From the NCBI GenBank assembly GCA_946407705.1, contig CAMJPC010000007.1, forward strand, positions 1 through 64,000: a stretch of 64,000 bases of DNA. Direction: 5' to 3'. The position numbers were made by a program, and so were the translations under genes. This document shows positions 1 through 8,431 of this stretch, piece after piece; positions within the stretch are counted from its first letter, which is position 1; each line of letters opens with the position of its first letter. The stretch is from an uncultured Clostridia bacterium. GTDB lineage: Bacteria; Bacillota; Clostridia; Saccharofermentanales; Saccharofermentanaceae. A model generated the notes under the pieces. The model searched no databases. It had not been told where the DNA came from and saw only the letters and a list, made by a program, of their open reading frames with translations.

Positions 1-23
1 TTCGGGCTGTTTTTCGAGTAAAA

Positions 24-64
24 TTACTTACGAAACCGCCGAAAAACCATACTTTCGTAAGTAA
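24..64. repeat. 12-bp perfect inverted repeat
   Basis: TTACTTACGAAA at 24-35 and its exact reverse complement at 53-64 are separated by 17 bases. There is no T-run after either arm, so it does not look like a simple terminator. It may be a hairpin at the end of a gene lying left of the window, or a protein-binding site. The rest of 1-183 shows only the promoter described next. Confidence 0.5.
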
Positions 65-140
65 GGCAGTAAAAATCAAGGAACATCCGCCCCAACCAGC
101 CCCGGCCACATCACCCTCCTCTGCAAACCTTCCCCAATTC

Positions 141-149
141 TGTTATAAT
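141..149 (+). promoter_or_regulatory. Extended -10 promoter for the 184 gene
   Basis: TGTTATAAT is a perfect TATAAT preceded by the TGn extension. The -35 position 17 bases upstream (121-126, CTGCAA) is weak, as is usual for extended -10 promoters. The predicted start of transcription is about 155, before the GGGGGA ribosome site. Confidence 0.55.
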
Positions 150-183
150 TTTTTTGACTTTCTTGGCTTAGGGGGAAGATACG

Positions 184-1668
184 ATGAAAAAGAAGTCAGT
201 ATTAGCAGGTGTTATCGCAGCCGGCATTTTCCTTTTGTTGATCATCCTGTGCATCAGCGCTTCCAACAATCCGAAAAACCTTGTCGCAGGCGCTCTTTCC
301 AACACGGCAAACGACGTTTCCGGGATCTATGTCGTCGACTATGCGGGCAAACTCCTGAACGGCGGTTCCGTAACCGTTTCCTGCAACACGGAGAAATTCT
401 CCGGCAAGGACGCGGATGCCGAGCTGAAGGTCTATACTGACTTTTCACGCATGCGTTTTGCTGCGACCGGAAAGATCAAGGAAGGCAAGACCATTGCCGC
501 AAGCTTCAGCGGCGCGTTTAACAGCAACGACGTAAGCGTTGAGTCTCCTCTGGTCTCCAAGAAGCCCTACGGCGTTTCGATCAAAAACCTTTCCAATAAC
601 CTCCCCAAGTCCGTCTTCAATCCCGAGACGGGTGACGAGGATCTGAAGCTCAGCAAGAATGTCTATGAGTATCTGACAAAGTTCTCTAAGACGGTCGCAA
701 ACGACAAGGCACTCTCAGTCGAGGGCAAGAGGATCTCAAGCGACTACCAGAGACGCATCGTAAGCGCCATGCTTGACCATGCGAGGATCTCCAAGTCTTC
801 AGAGAAGATCTCCGCAGGCGGCCAGCAGATAAACTGCACCGTCGTAACTCTTGATTTCGACAGAAAGGCCCTTTCAGACGCGGTCTCCGAGATCGTTTCT
901 TACGCAAAGCACGACAAGAACCTTGAGTCTTACCTCATTAAGGTCTATTCCAACTACGATTACGGCATCAAGGATGCCGACGACATGGTCGATGATTTCT
1001 ACGAAAGGCTCGACTCATTCAAGCGTGCCGTAAAGGATTACGACGGCGACATGACCATCTGGTTCTACATCACCAAGTCAGGCAAGAGGATCGCCAGAGT
1101 CGACATCGACACCGACGGCAAGACAAAGCGCGGCACCAGAACCGCTTATGAGATGAGCCTCGAGCTCGGAAAGAACGTAAAGAACTCCGAGGAGATCTCC
1201 TTCACTGTCGATTCCTCCGAAGGCACTTCTTTTGACATCGCCTATTCCGTAAGACAGAACGACAAGCTTGCTTACAAGGCTTCGTTGAGTTGCAAGACAT
1301 CTAAGAGAACCGTAAAGAATGAATGGAACTATTCCTTCAAATGGGACAAAAAGGGCGGCGGATACACCCTCTCCCTCGACAAGAATGGACGCATCACAAG
1401 CTACGAGGGCAAGCTCACCACTAAGAGCGATACTTATACCTTCACGCTTGAGAACATCGAGCAGTCATCCACCAGAAACGGCAATGTCAAGACCACGCCT
1501 TTCGCTGACTACAAGCTCAAGGTCACTTTCGACAAGACCGACAGAGGCTTCAACCCTCCGAGATACGTCGAGATCACGAAGATGTCCGCTGAGGATATCA
1601 AGTCTCTCAGGAACGACGTGATCAAGGCCAGAAAAGACGTTGAGGACACCTGGTTCAAGAAAAACTGA
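184..1668 (+). CDS. Membrane-anchored secreted protein of unknown function
   Basis: 494 residues. Residues 1-26 form a basic start and one hydrophobic segment (signal peptide or uncleaved anchor). The Cys at the end of that segment is not in a good lipobox, so an N-terminal membrane anchor is more likely than a lipoprotein. The rest is hydrophilic, rich in Lys, Asp and Ser, with beta-strand-like alternation and no motif I recognise; it should lie outside the membrane. The ATG is preceded by GGGGGA at good spacing. The next gene begins 22 bases downstream, so the two are probably co-transcribed. Confidence 0.8.
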   Translation: MKKKSVLAGVIAAGIFLLLIILCISASNNPKNLVAGALSNTANDVSGIYVVDYAGKLLNGGSVTVSCNTEKFSGKDADAELKVYTDFSRMRFAATGKIKEGKTIAASFSGAFNSNDVSVESPLVSKKPYGVSIKNLSNNLPKSVFNPETGDEDLKLSKNVYEYLTKFSKTVANDKALSVEGKRISSDYQRRIVSAMLDHARISKSSEKISAGGQQINCTVVTLDFDRKALSDAVSEIVSYAKHDKNLESYLIKVYSNYDYGIKDADDMVDDFYERLDSFKRAVKDYDGDMTIWFYITKSGKRIARVDIDTDGKTKRGTRTAYEMSLELGKNVKNSEEISFTVDSSEGTSFDIAYSVRQNDKLAYKASLSCKTSKRTVKNEWNYSFKWDKKGGGYTLSLDKNGRITSYEGKLTTKSDTYTFTLENIEQSSTRNGNVKTTPFADYKLKVTFDKTDRGFNPPRYVEITKMSAEDIKSLRNDVIKARKDVEDTWFKKN

Positions 1669-1690
1669 GAGGTTTTTCGAGGGGATTTGA

Positions 1691-2605
1691 ATGCGTTGCT
1701 GGAGATGTGACAAAGACAATAGTGATGGTGTACAGAAATGCTTGCATTGCGGCATTTCTCAAAGCAGAACGTCTCCTGTCACGGAAATCGGAAAAGTGTT
1801 TCGTATGCTTTATGATGATTGCGGCTGCGAAAAGATCTTCGAAGATTCAAGATATTTAACTGCCCCTCTCAGCGACTTTATCCCGGATTCCGAATTGCTC
1901 AAGCGCAACATTGACCTTGTCTTCTATGTAGGCTTGGGAAAGATATATGCATCCCAGCTTCAGAAACAAGGCAAGCCTGATGAGGATTTCTATAAGCGTG
2001 TTAAAAGGATAATAACTGAAGAGGCTGATCTTTCCGATAGAAAGGCTGTTCAGTTGATATCTCTATTTGACGAAATGATCGGCTGGAATGAAGCAAAACC
2101 GGTTGAGACAAGTTCTGTTCAGACGTCTCAAGAAAATACAGAATCGACGGTTGTTAAAGATACTATCGATGAAATAGAAGGATTCACAGAACCTGAATAT
2201 TTCAGTGATAACTCGACAGAAGATTTTGTTATCCCTGCCGGAGTTTTTAAACCTCTCAACAACCAAACGCGTCCAGGGTCAAAAATACAATCGTATAATC
2301 AACAAAAGGCTAGTTCAGCAGTTAAAAGACCTAAAAAAACTGAGTTTTCTGAAATGAAAACAACAGGTGATTTTGCCAATTCTGAAAGAGATAAACTTCT
2401 CGAGAGAAAAGTAAGTCAATATACTCCCCAACAAAGAACAGATTCGAAATCAATTCAGATATCAAAACCATTTGAAGAAATAGAAGCTGAAATAGAAGCT
2501 GAAAGAAAAAAATACATTATTGGCATAGTAATTGGTATTGGCATCATACTCGTATTCTTGATTATTTCTATTGCATATAATCTCAACATCGATTGGAATT
2601 TCTAA
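1691..2605 (+). CDS. Zinc-ribbon protein with C-terminal membrane anchor
   Basis: 304 residues. Two Cys pairs near the N-terminus (CWRC and CLHC, about 14 residues apart) form a zinc ribbon. A charged, low-complexity middle follows, and one hydrophobic segment lies near the C-terminus (about residues 276-298), giving a tail-anchored topology with the ribbon in the cytoplasm. GAGGGG precedes the ATG. Base composition is visibly more AT-rich than its neighbours, which suggests a different origin. A decayed copy of its last about 35 codons lies directly downstream. Function unknown. Confidence 0.75.
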   Translation: MRCWRCDKDNSDGVQKCLHCGISQSRTSPVTEIGKVFRMLYDDCGCEKIFEDSRYLTAPLSDFIPDSELLKRNIDLVFYVGLGKIYASQLQKQGKPDEDFYKRVKRIITEEADLSDRKAVQLISLFDEMIGWNEAKPVETSSVQTSQENTESTVVKDTIDEIEGFTEPEYFSDNSTEDFVIPAGVFKPLNNQTRPGSKIQSYNQQKASSAVKRPKKTEFSEMKTTGDFANSERDKLLERKVSQYTPQQRTDSKSIQISKPFEEIEAEIEAERKKYIIGIVIGIGIILVFLIISIAYNLNIDWNF

Positions 2606-2610
2606 ATCTG

Positions 2611-2707
2611 TTGAAGAGATAGGCGCTGAAAGAAAAAAGTACTATAGGGGCATAGCATTGGTATTGGTATCATGCTCATATTCATAATTATTTCTATTGC
2701 ATATAAT
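2611..2707 (+). pseudogene. Decayed tandem copy of the 3' end of the zinc-ribbon gene
   Basis: Bases 2611-2707 align with 2472-2581 at the end of the gene upstream. The copy lacks one 12-base repeat unit (ATAGAAGCTGAA) and one further base in the membrane-anchor codons, which shifts the frame and gives an early stop. The last about 25 bases (ATTATTTCTATTGCATATAA) are identical or nearly so in both copies. This is what remains of a tandem paralogue or of an unequal crossover. Confidence 0.75.
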
Positions 2708-2780
2708 CGGCAAGAATCATAGAAATACCTTTCGTTTATTATGAGAATATTCAAGACTTTCTTTTAATAAAGAATAACAG

Positions 2781-2809
2781 TTCACAATTGCATGGTGATG
2801 CTTTATAAT
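2781..2809 (+). promoter_or_regulatory. Sigma-A-type promoter for the pnt operon
   Basis: TTCACA, 17 bases, TATAAT. It gives a leader of about 50 bases before pntAA, which has an AGAGGGG ribosome site. Confidence 0.65.
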
Positions 2810-2868
2810 TTATTCGCCTAAAGAGCTCTTTCTGCTCGCAGGTATTTTATTTCAAGAGGGGTAATCAA

Positions 2869-3996
2869 ATGAAGAAAGTTTTGGTGTGCAAGGAAACCCT
2901 GCCTGCCGAGACCCGAGTCGCCCTTATTCCGGATGACATCAAGAAACTCTCCGGAATGGGATTCGAATTCACGGTCGTAAGCGGTGCCGGTGACAAAAGC
3001 GGTTTCGACGACGCAGCATATGAGGCTGCAGGCGCAAAGATCGTAAAGAACGAGACAGAAGCTTTGGGCGACGCAGAGATCGTCGTCAGGATCCTCAAGC
3101 CGGAGTCAGCAAAAGGCCTCAAGCCCGACGCTCTCCATGTCAGCTTCCTCGATCCCTTCAACGAAAAGACCCTCCTTAAAGAATTCGCTGAGAACAAAGT
3201 TCAGGCAGTATCTCTCGAGATGATCCCCAGAACGACTCTCGCCCAGAAGATGGACGTTCAGTCTTCCCAGACATCACTCGCAGGATATGTAGCAGTCCTC
3301 AATGCGGCTGCAAGAATGCCCAAGATCCTCCCGATGATGGTCACCCCTGCAGGTACCATCAATCCGGCAAGAGTCTTCGTAATCGGCGTAGGCGTTGCAG
3401 GCCTTCAGGCGATCGCAACGGCTAAGCGTCTTGGCGCGAGAGTTGACGCTTTCGATACCCGTCCGGTAGTCGAAGAGCAGGTTAAGTCGCTCGGTGCCAA
3501 TTTCGTAAAGATCGACCTCGGCGAGATGGGCCAGACAGCCCAGGGCTACGCCAAGGAACTCACACCCGAGCAGATCGCAAAGCAGCAGGAAGCGCAGGCC
3601 AAGGTCTGCGAGAAGTCCAATATTGTCATCACTACGGCTAAGGTCTTCGGCCGCAAGGCTCCCGTCCTCATCAAGAAGGACGTGCTCGACCGCATGCAGC
3701 CCGGCACCATCGTAGTCGACATGGCTGTTTCCACCGGCGGTAACGTCGAGGGATCAGACCCCACAAAGGAAGTCATTACCGATAACGGCGTAGTCATCCT
3801 CCCGGGTGACGAACTGCAGCGCCAGGTACCTTGGGACGCATCCAAGATGCTCTCGGGCAACATCTCCGCATTCCTTACCCACTTCTACAACAAGGAGTCC
3901 AAGGAGTTCGAGGTCAACCTCGGCGATGAGATCATGAAGGGCTGCCTCCTTACCAAGGACGGCGCCATCATCCACGAAAGATTCAAGGAGGCTTAA
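2869..3996 (+). CDS. pntAA: NAD(P) transhydrogenase subunit alpha part 1 (NAD-binding dI)
   Basis: 375 residues, the usual length for the soluble dI subunit of split-type transhydrogenases. It binds NAD(H) and passes hydride to NADP(H) bound by PntB. The N-terminus (ETLPAETRVALIPDDIKKL) is the alanine-dehydrogenase/PntA signature. The dinucleotide-binding loop is VIGVGVAGLQAIATAKRLGA near residues 166-185, and VVDMAVSTGGNVEGS near 285 is also typical. First gene of a tight operon; pntAB starts 3 bases after its stop. The split alpha organisation resembles that described for Rhodospirillum rubrum. Confidence 0.95.
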   Translation: MKKVLVCKETLPAETRVALIPDDIKKLSGMGFEFTVVSGAGDKSGFDDAAYEAAGAKIVKNETEALGDAEIVVRILKPESAKGLKPDALHVSFLDPFNEKTLLKEFAENKVQAVSLEMIPRTTLAQKMDVQSSQTSLAGYVAVLNAAARMPKILPMMVTPAGTINPARVFVIGVGVAGLQAIATAKRLGARVDAFDTRPVVEEQVKSLGANFVKIDLGEMGQTAQGYAKELTPEQIAKQQEAQAKVCEKSNIVITTAKVFGRKAPVLIKKDVLDRMQPGTIVVDMAVSTGGNVEGSDPTKEVITDNGVVILPGDELQRQVPWDASKMLSGNISAFLTHFYNKESKEFEVNLGDEIMKGCLLTKDGAIIHERFKEA

Positions 3997-3998
3997 TA

Positions 3999-4304
3999 AT
4001 GGATTCCAAGACCATAATGCTGCTGATATTCGTTTTCATCATATCGGCTTACCTCGGAGTCGAACTGATCTCTAAGGTCCCTTCGCAGCTCCACACCCCT
4101 CTCATGAGCGGTACAAACGCCATCTCCGGCATCACGATCGTCGGCGCCATCGCAGCTTGCGCTATCTGCGTCGATAACCACATCCTCGGCATGATCCTCG
4201 GCGGAATCGCTATCTTTTTCGCTACGGTCAACGTTATCGGAGGCTACTTCGTAACAGACAGGATGCTCGCGATGTTCAAGAAAAAGGAGGGTAAGAAGAA
4301 GTAA
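3999..4304 (+). CDS. pntAB: NAD(P) transhydrogenase subunit alpha part 2 (membrane dIIa)
   Basis: 101 residues with three hydrophobic segments (about 5-23, 40-60, 63-86) and a Lys-rich C-terminus. It supplies part of the proton channel of the transhydrogenase. Start ATG follows AAGGAGG closely. Its stop codon overlaps the pntB start by one base, indicating coupled translation. Confidence 0.93.
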   Translation: MDSKTIMLLIFVFIISAYLGVELISKVPSQLHTPLMSGTNAISGITIVGAIAACAICVDNHILGMILGGIAIFFATVNVIGGYFVTDRMLAMFKKKEGKKK

Positions 4305-5734
4305 TGGATTTCCTCACTATCAAGGATAATTTTATCTGCATCATCCTCTACATGATCTCCGCGGTGTTCTTCATCATGGGCATCAAGAAGCTCGGTAAGG
4401 CTGACACCGCACGAAAAGGTAATCTCATGAGCTCCATCGGTATGGCAGTTGCAGTCATCTCCGTGCTCATTTCACAGGACGTAATCGACGGCGGCATCGT
4501 AGGCTACGGCATCATCTGCCTGGCAGTCATCGCAGGTTCCGTCGTAGGCTTCATCTGGGCCAAGAAGGTCGAGATGACCGGCATGCCCCAGCTCGTTGCC
4601 CTCTTCAACGGCTTCGGCGGTCTGTCCTCAATGCTCGTTGCTGTTTCCCAGTACTGCGCTCTCAGAGGCGGTTCTGACAGGATCGGCACAGACGCTTTCA
4701 CATCACTCACACTTGGTCTCACCATCCTCATCGGTGCGATCGCCTTCACGGGTTCACTCATCGCCTGGGGCAAGCTCGCCGGCCTCAAGATGTTCAAGAA
4801 GAACTTCGTGATCCCCGGCAAGAACTTCATCAACGCTGCCATCGCGGCAATCGCCGTCATCGGCATCTTCCTTTATACGATCTCACCTGACACGGGTCTG
4901 GGCCTCGCAGGAATCCTCATCACGGTCATCGCTTCCCTCGTCCTCGGTGTAACGCTCGTTATCACCATCGGCGGCGGCGACATGCCCGTCATCATCTCAT
5001 TCCTCAACGCTCTCTCAGGTCTCGCTGCAGCATTCGCAGGCTTCCCTATCGGCAATACGGTCCTCATCGTTTCCGGATGCCTCGTAGGTGCATCAGGCGT
5101 CATCCTCACGCTCATCATGTGCAAGGCCATGAACAAGACTTTCGCAGCTCTCCTTTTCAAGACAGCGAAAAAGAAGGCCGCCGCAGCAACAGGCGAGCAC
5201 AAGGAACCCAAGTCCATGTCCGTCGAGGATGCTTATCTCATCCTTGAGGCTGCTAAGAATGTTGTCATCATCCCCGGTTACGGTATGGCTGTCGCTCAGG
5301 CCCAGCACGCTGTTAAGGAGCTCACGGACGTTCTCATGGACAACGGATGCGAAGTCAATTTCGCGATCCACCCCGTTGCAGGACGTATGCCCGGTCACAT
5401 GAACGTTCTCCTCGCTGAGGCTAACGTTCCTTACGAGCAGCTCAAGACCTCCGACGAAATGAACCCTCAGATGAGCAATGTCGACGTCGCGATCGTCATC
5501 GGCGCAAACGACGTTGTAAACCCCGCTGCCATCAACGACGAGTCTTCACCTCTCTACGGAATGCCCATCGTAAATGCTTACGAAGCAAGAACGGTATTCG
5601 TCCTCAAGAGAGGTCAGGGTACAGGCTTCTCCGGCATCGAGAACCCGCTCTTCACGATGGACAACACCGTCATGATCTACGGCGACGCAAAGCAGACCGT
5701 ATCCCAGCTCGTTGTCGAGTACGAGAACGACTGA
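4304..5734 (+). CDS. pntB: NAD(P) transhydrogenase subunit beta
   Basis: 476 residues. About the first 270 form eight to nine membrane helices that complete the proton channel. The C-terminal about 180 residues are the NADP(H)-binding dIII domain, with VVIIPGYGMAVAQAQH, AIHPVAGRMPGHMNVLLAEA, IGANDVVNPAA and VLKRGQGTGFSGIENPLF, all family hallmarks. With PntAA and PntAB the enzyme couples proton movement to hydride transfer between NADH and NADP, so it is a likely NADPH source or redox balancer in an anaerobe. A strong hairpin terminator follows. Confidence 0.95.
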   Translation: MDFLTIKDNFICIILYMISAVFFIMGIKKLGKADTARKGNLMSSIGMAVAVISVLISQDVIDGGIVGYGIICLAVIAGSVVGFIWAKKVEMTGMPQLVALFNGFGGLSSMLVAVSQYCALRGGSDRIGTDAFTSLTLGLTILIGAIAFTGSLIAWGKLAGLKMFKKNFVIPGKNFINAAIAAIAVIGIFLYTISPDTGLGLAGILITVIASLVLGVTLVITIGGGDMPVIISFLNALSGLAAAFAGFPIGNTVLIVSGCLVGASGVILTLIMCKAMNKTFAALLFKTAKKKAAAATGEHKEPKSMSVEDAYLILEAAKNVVIIPGYGMAVAQAQHAVKELTDVLMDNGCEVNFAIHPVAGRMPGHMNVLLAEANVPYEQLKTSDEMNPQMSNVDVAIVIGANDVVNPAAINDESSPLYGMPIVNAYEARTVFVLKRGQGTGFSGIENPLFTMDNTVMIYGDAKQTVSQLVVEYEND

Positions 5735-5754
5735 TAAAGCCGCACAAACCGGAA

Positions 5755-5794
5755 CAAACAAAAAACTTCCGTCTCCGGACGGAAGTTTTCTTTT
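5755..5794. terminator. Bidirectional intrinsic terminator
   Basis: AAAACTTCCGTC (5762-5773), TCCG loop, GACGGAAGTTTT (5778-5789), then CTTTT on the plus strand and a T-run from 5755-5761 on the minus strand. It sits between the convergent pntB and glycosyltransferase genes. Confidence 0.9.
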
Positions 5795-5815
5795 GCAGAT
5801 AAAGTAAAATACCGA

Positions 5816-6844
5816 TCAGTTGAATCCGTAGAACTTCTGGAAGAGCTTGTACGCTTCAAGCGCAACCAGTCTTCCCGACTTGCCCGGCAGCGTTATTACA
5901 GAACCGCAGACTCCGAGCTTGAATCTCGCATAGAGCCTCTTGCTCTTCTTGTAGATGTAGTCCAGGAGTTCCTTTCTCTTAGCGAGCGCCTCGGGGCTGC
6001 CGTCTAAGATGAGGAGGACGTTCGATACGGTGGTGATGATCTCAAGATAGCTGTACATGTAAGCGGCGCGGCGCTTGTTCTGGCTTATGACCGCCTTGTT
6101 CTCGAGATAGTAATCGAGCATGATGTAATTGACCTTGAGCTGCTGGTCGACGCGCTTGACCATGACCGCCTCATTGACCGACTGGTCCTCACGTCCTATG
6201 AAATAGTAGTAGAGATTGCTGTTCAGATAATAGATCCTCTCAACGTGGAGGAGCGGCTCGAAAACATAGATGTTATCGACATAGAAAGTGCGCTCCGGAA
6301 GCCTTAATCCGCAGCTTCTCAAAAGCTCCGTTCTGAAGATGACAGAGTGCATGAGAAGATAATCGCCGATCTTGAGCTTGGCAAGTTCCCAGGAGAAAAC
6401 GAATTTCTCAGGAAGCTCTCCGTCGTAGCTCATGACCTTTTTCTTGCAGTCGGGAACGCCAAGCTTGTCGTATACAAAATTGGTGATGAGCATGTCGATC
6501 GGCTGCTCTTCCTTGGCGTAGAATCTCAACGTGTCCATTACTTCACAAAGTGCGTTCGGGTCAAGTCTGTCATCGCTGTCCAGGACCTTGAAATAAAGAC
6601 CGGTGGCATTATCGATTCCCGCATTTACGGCCGAACCGTGACCGCCGTTCTCCTTGTGAACGACCCTGATGATGTTGGGATATTTCTCTGAATATTTGTC
6701 CGCGATGAGGGCGGTATCGTCCGTGGAACCGTCGTCAACAACGATTATCTCTAGGTCTTCGCCTCCTTCAAGAAGCGATTCTATTGCGTTGCCCATATAG
6801 TCCTGCGAATTAAAACAGGGTATGGCGACAGTAAGAATTTTCAT
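5816..6844 (-). CDS. Family 2 glycosyltransferase
   Basis: 342 residues. The N-terminal GT-A fold is clear: VAIPCFNSQDYMGNAIESLL, then EIIVVDDGSTDDTA (nucleotide-binding Asp), GGHGSAVNAGI and the metal-binding KVLDSDDRLD near residue 95. It should transfer a sugar from a nucleotide donor to an envelope polymer, lipid or protein at the cytoplasmic face. The C-terminal half is helical, has no clear membrane span and is not recognisable. It stands alone, convergent with pntB, with its own promoter. Acceptor and sugar cannot be told. Confidence 0.88.
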   Translation of the reverse strand: MKILTVAIPCFNSQDYMGNAIESLLEGGEDLEIIVVDDGSTDDTALIADKYSEKYPNIIRVVHKENGGHGSAVNAGIDNATGLYFKVLDSDDRLDPNALCEVMDTLRFYAKEEQPIDMLITNFVYDKLGVPDCKKKVMSYDGELPEKFVFSWELAKLKIGDYLLMHSVIFRTELLRSCGLRLPERTFYVDNIYVFEPLLHVERIYYLNSNLYYYFIGREDQSVNEAVMVKRVDQQLKVNYIMLDYYLENKAVISQNKRRAAYMYSYLEIITTVSNVLLILDGSPEALAKRKELLDYIYKKSKRLYARFKLGVCGSVITLPGKSGRLVALEAYKLFQKFYGFN

Positions 6845-6884
6845 TGATTAAAAGACCCATTCCACCTTGAGATTTACTTTAGTT

Positions 6885-6912
6885 ATTGTAGCCTATGATT
6901 CTAAAAAAACAA
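6885..6912 (-). promoter_or_regulatory. Promoter for the glycosyltransferase gene
   Basis: On the minus strand TTGTTT (6912-6907), 16 bases, TACAAT (6890-6885). It leaves a leader of about 35 bases before the ATG at 6844. Confidence 0.45.
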
Positions 6913-6970
6913 GTATATAAGGGCTTTTTTCGACTTTCGCCCCAATGTTTCCGCACTTATGGCGCCAATG

Positions 6971-7000
6971 AAAAGGGCCGCCCGAAGGCAGCCCCTTTCC
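6971..7000 (-). terminator. Imperfect hairpin after the serpin gene
   Basis: The arms AAAAGGGCCGCC and GGCAGCCCCTTTCC pair with one mismatch and one bulge around CGAA. On the minus strand it ends in CCCTTTTC, a short T-run. A probable but weak terminator for the serpin gene. Confidence 0.5.
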
Positions 7001-7022
7001 ATTTATCAAGATCACCCCAAGG

Positions 7023-8315
7023 TCATTCGACGTTGTTTACGGTTCCGATGAAGATCGGATTCATCGTCAGGGTATCTACTATTGCATATGCGTAAGGCCT
7101 GTCACAGATGACTTCCTTGATCTCATCGGGCGAAGGCATCGCGCTTGCGACATCAAGCGTTGCGCCCGTGACTGCAGCTGCCTTTGTACCCTTGCGGTCC
7201 ACCTCGATGTGGGTCTTGTGGATGACCTTTGAAAGGAAGAGATTTCCATCTTTGGGCTTTGCGATTCCGGTGAGGTCACACTTGTCTTGATCGAAAACCG
7301 TTTTCGCGCCGAGGTTCTTGAGGGTATCGTTGAGCGTGATCATGTAATCGGACTTGAACTCGGGCATCATGGTGTGGACGTCGCCTGACTGGCGGCTCTC
7401 GATGAACTTCTTATAATCCTCGTAAGAGAACTTGCTCATGAAGTCGTTGGCATCAGCCTTTTCGTCGTTCGGAAGGATCGCGATGAAAGCGTACTCCTCG
7501 CCTTCGTAGTACTTGATGAATCCCTTTGCCTTCTCGGTGCTGAAGTATCCGTTCTCCGCGCTTGAGAGCATCTTAACCTGCTTCTCGCCCTCTGTTCCCC
7601 TGAAGGTCCTGTCGCTGATCTGGTGTTCCTCGTAGCCTGCCTTCCACTGTGCCTCGAAGCGGATCGCGTTGACCAGGACCATGACGGTATCTTCGCCCAG
7701 AGGAGCATCGAAAAGCGTGGGGATCATGTGATTGGTCTTTTCATCGACCCACTTGTTGATCTCATTATGAGTCGAAGGACCGAACTTGACCGTCTTAAAC
7801 TCAGCCTCGAATGTCTTCTTGATATAGTCCCTGTAATCGGTGTTCATCTTATCGCCGATCCTTGCTGAATCGTTCCAGATCGCGTTTGCGCAGGCGAACT
7901 CAACCTTCTTGGCGTTGTTGATCCTCTTCATGAGTTCAGACGCAAAAGCCTGCTGCTCGAGCGGATCCATATCCTTCGCGAAAAGGTCCGTCAGCTCCTT
8001 CAGCGTCTCACCCTTCGCGCCTGCCGCCACCATGTCGAGCGCCATCATGATGGATGCGGGCGATATCATGAGATTGTTCTTTCCGGCGCCTGCGGAGATT
8101 TCCTTAAGCAGATCGAAAGTATATCTTCCGTACTCATCATTGAGTTTTTTCTCATCGTATTTCTTAGAAGATACCTGATTCAGATCGATCTCGGTCTTTA
8201 ATCCGGGGTCAGCCTTCAAAGGCTTGTCTGATGCGGGCGCGGGCTTTGCGCATCCCGTGAACATGAGCATTGCGGTAAGTCCCGCGGCAGCCGTCTTCTT
8301 GATCAACTTATTCAT
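7023..8315 (-). CDS. Serpin-family lipoprotein (serine protease inhibitor)
   Basis: 430 residues from the chosen ATG; GGAGG lies 8 bases upstream, inside the longer GTG-started reading frame, so the GTG at 8330 is rejected. A lipoprotein signal ends in the lipobox FTGC, so the protein is surface-anchored. A complete serpin fold follows: NLMISPASIMMALDMVAAGAKG near the start, NAIRFEAQWK, and the C-terminal signature VICDRPYAYAIVDTLTMNPIFIG. The reactive-loop hinge GTKAAAVTGATLDVASA has the small residues of inhibitory serpins. It probably blocks host or competitor proteases at the cell surface. The target protease cannot be told from the loop. Confidence 0.93.
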   Translation of the reverse strand: MNKLIKKTAAAGLTAMLMFTGCAKPAPASDKPLKADPGLKTEIDLNQVSSKKYDEKKLNDEYGRYTFDLLKEISAGAGKNNLMISPASIMMALDMVAAGAKGETLKELTDLFAKDMDPLEQQAFASELMKRINNAKKVEFACANAIWNDSARIGDKMNTDYRDYIKKTFEAEFKTVKFGPSTHNEINKWVDEKTNHMIPTLFDAPLGEDTVMVLVNAIRFEAQWKAGYEEHQISDRTFRGTEGEKQVKMLSSAENGYFSTEKAKGFIKYYEGEEYAFIAILPNDEKADANDFMSKFSYEDYKKFIESRQSGDVHTMMPEFKSDYMITLNDTLKNLGAKTVFDQDKCDLTGIAKPKDGNLFLSKVIHKTHIEVDRKGTKAAAVTGATLDVASAMPSPDEIKEVICDRPYAYAIVDTLTMNPIFIGTVNNVE

Positions 8316-8384
8316 TTCCGATTCCTCCACAAATGTTTCTCATGCCATATATACAGACCAAATGCCGAAAATGTTGCATTAGAA

Positions 8385-8406
8385 AGGGGCTGTTTTCACA
8401 GCCCCT
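8385..8406 (-). terminator. Hairpin terminator after the zinc-ribbon membrane gene
   Basis: AGGGGCTGT (8385-8393), TTTC loop, ACAGCCCCT (8398-8406). On the minus strand the stem is followed by TTCTAAT. It lies between the 8432 gene and the serpin start. Confidence 0.65.
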
Positions 8407-8431
8407 CTGAAGATCTTTTATCCGTGACAGA

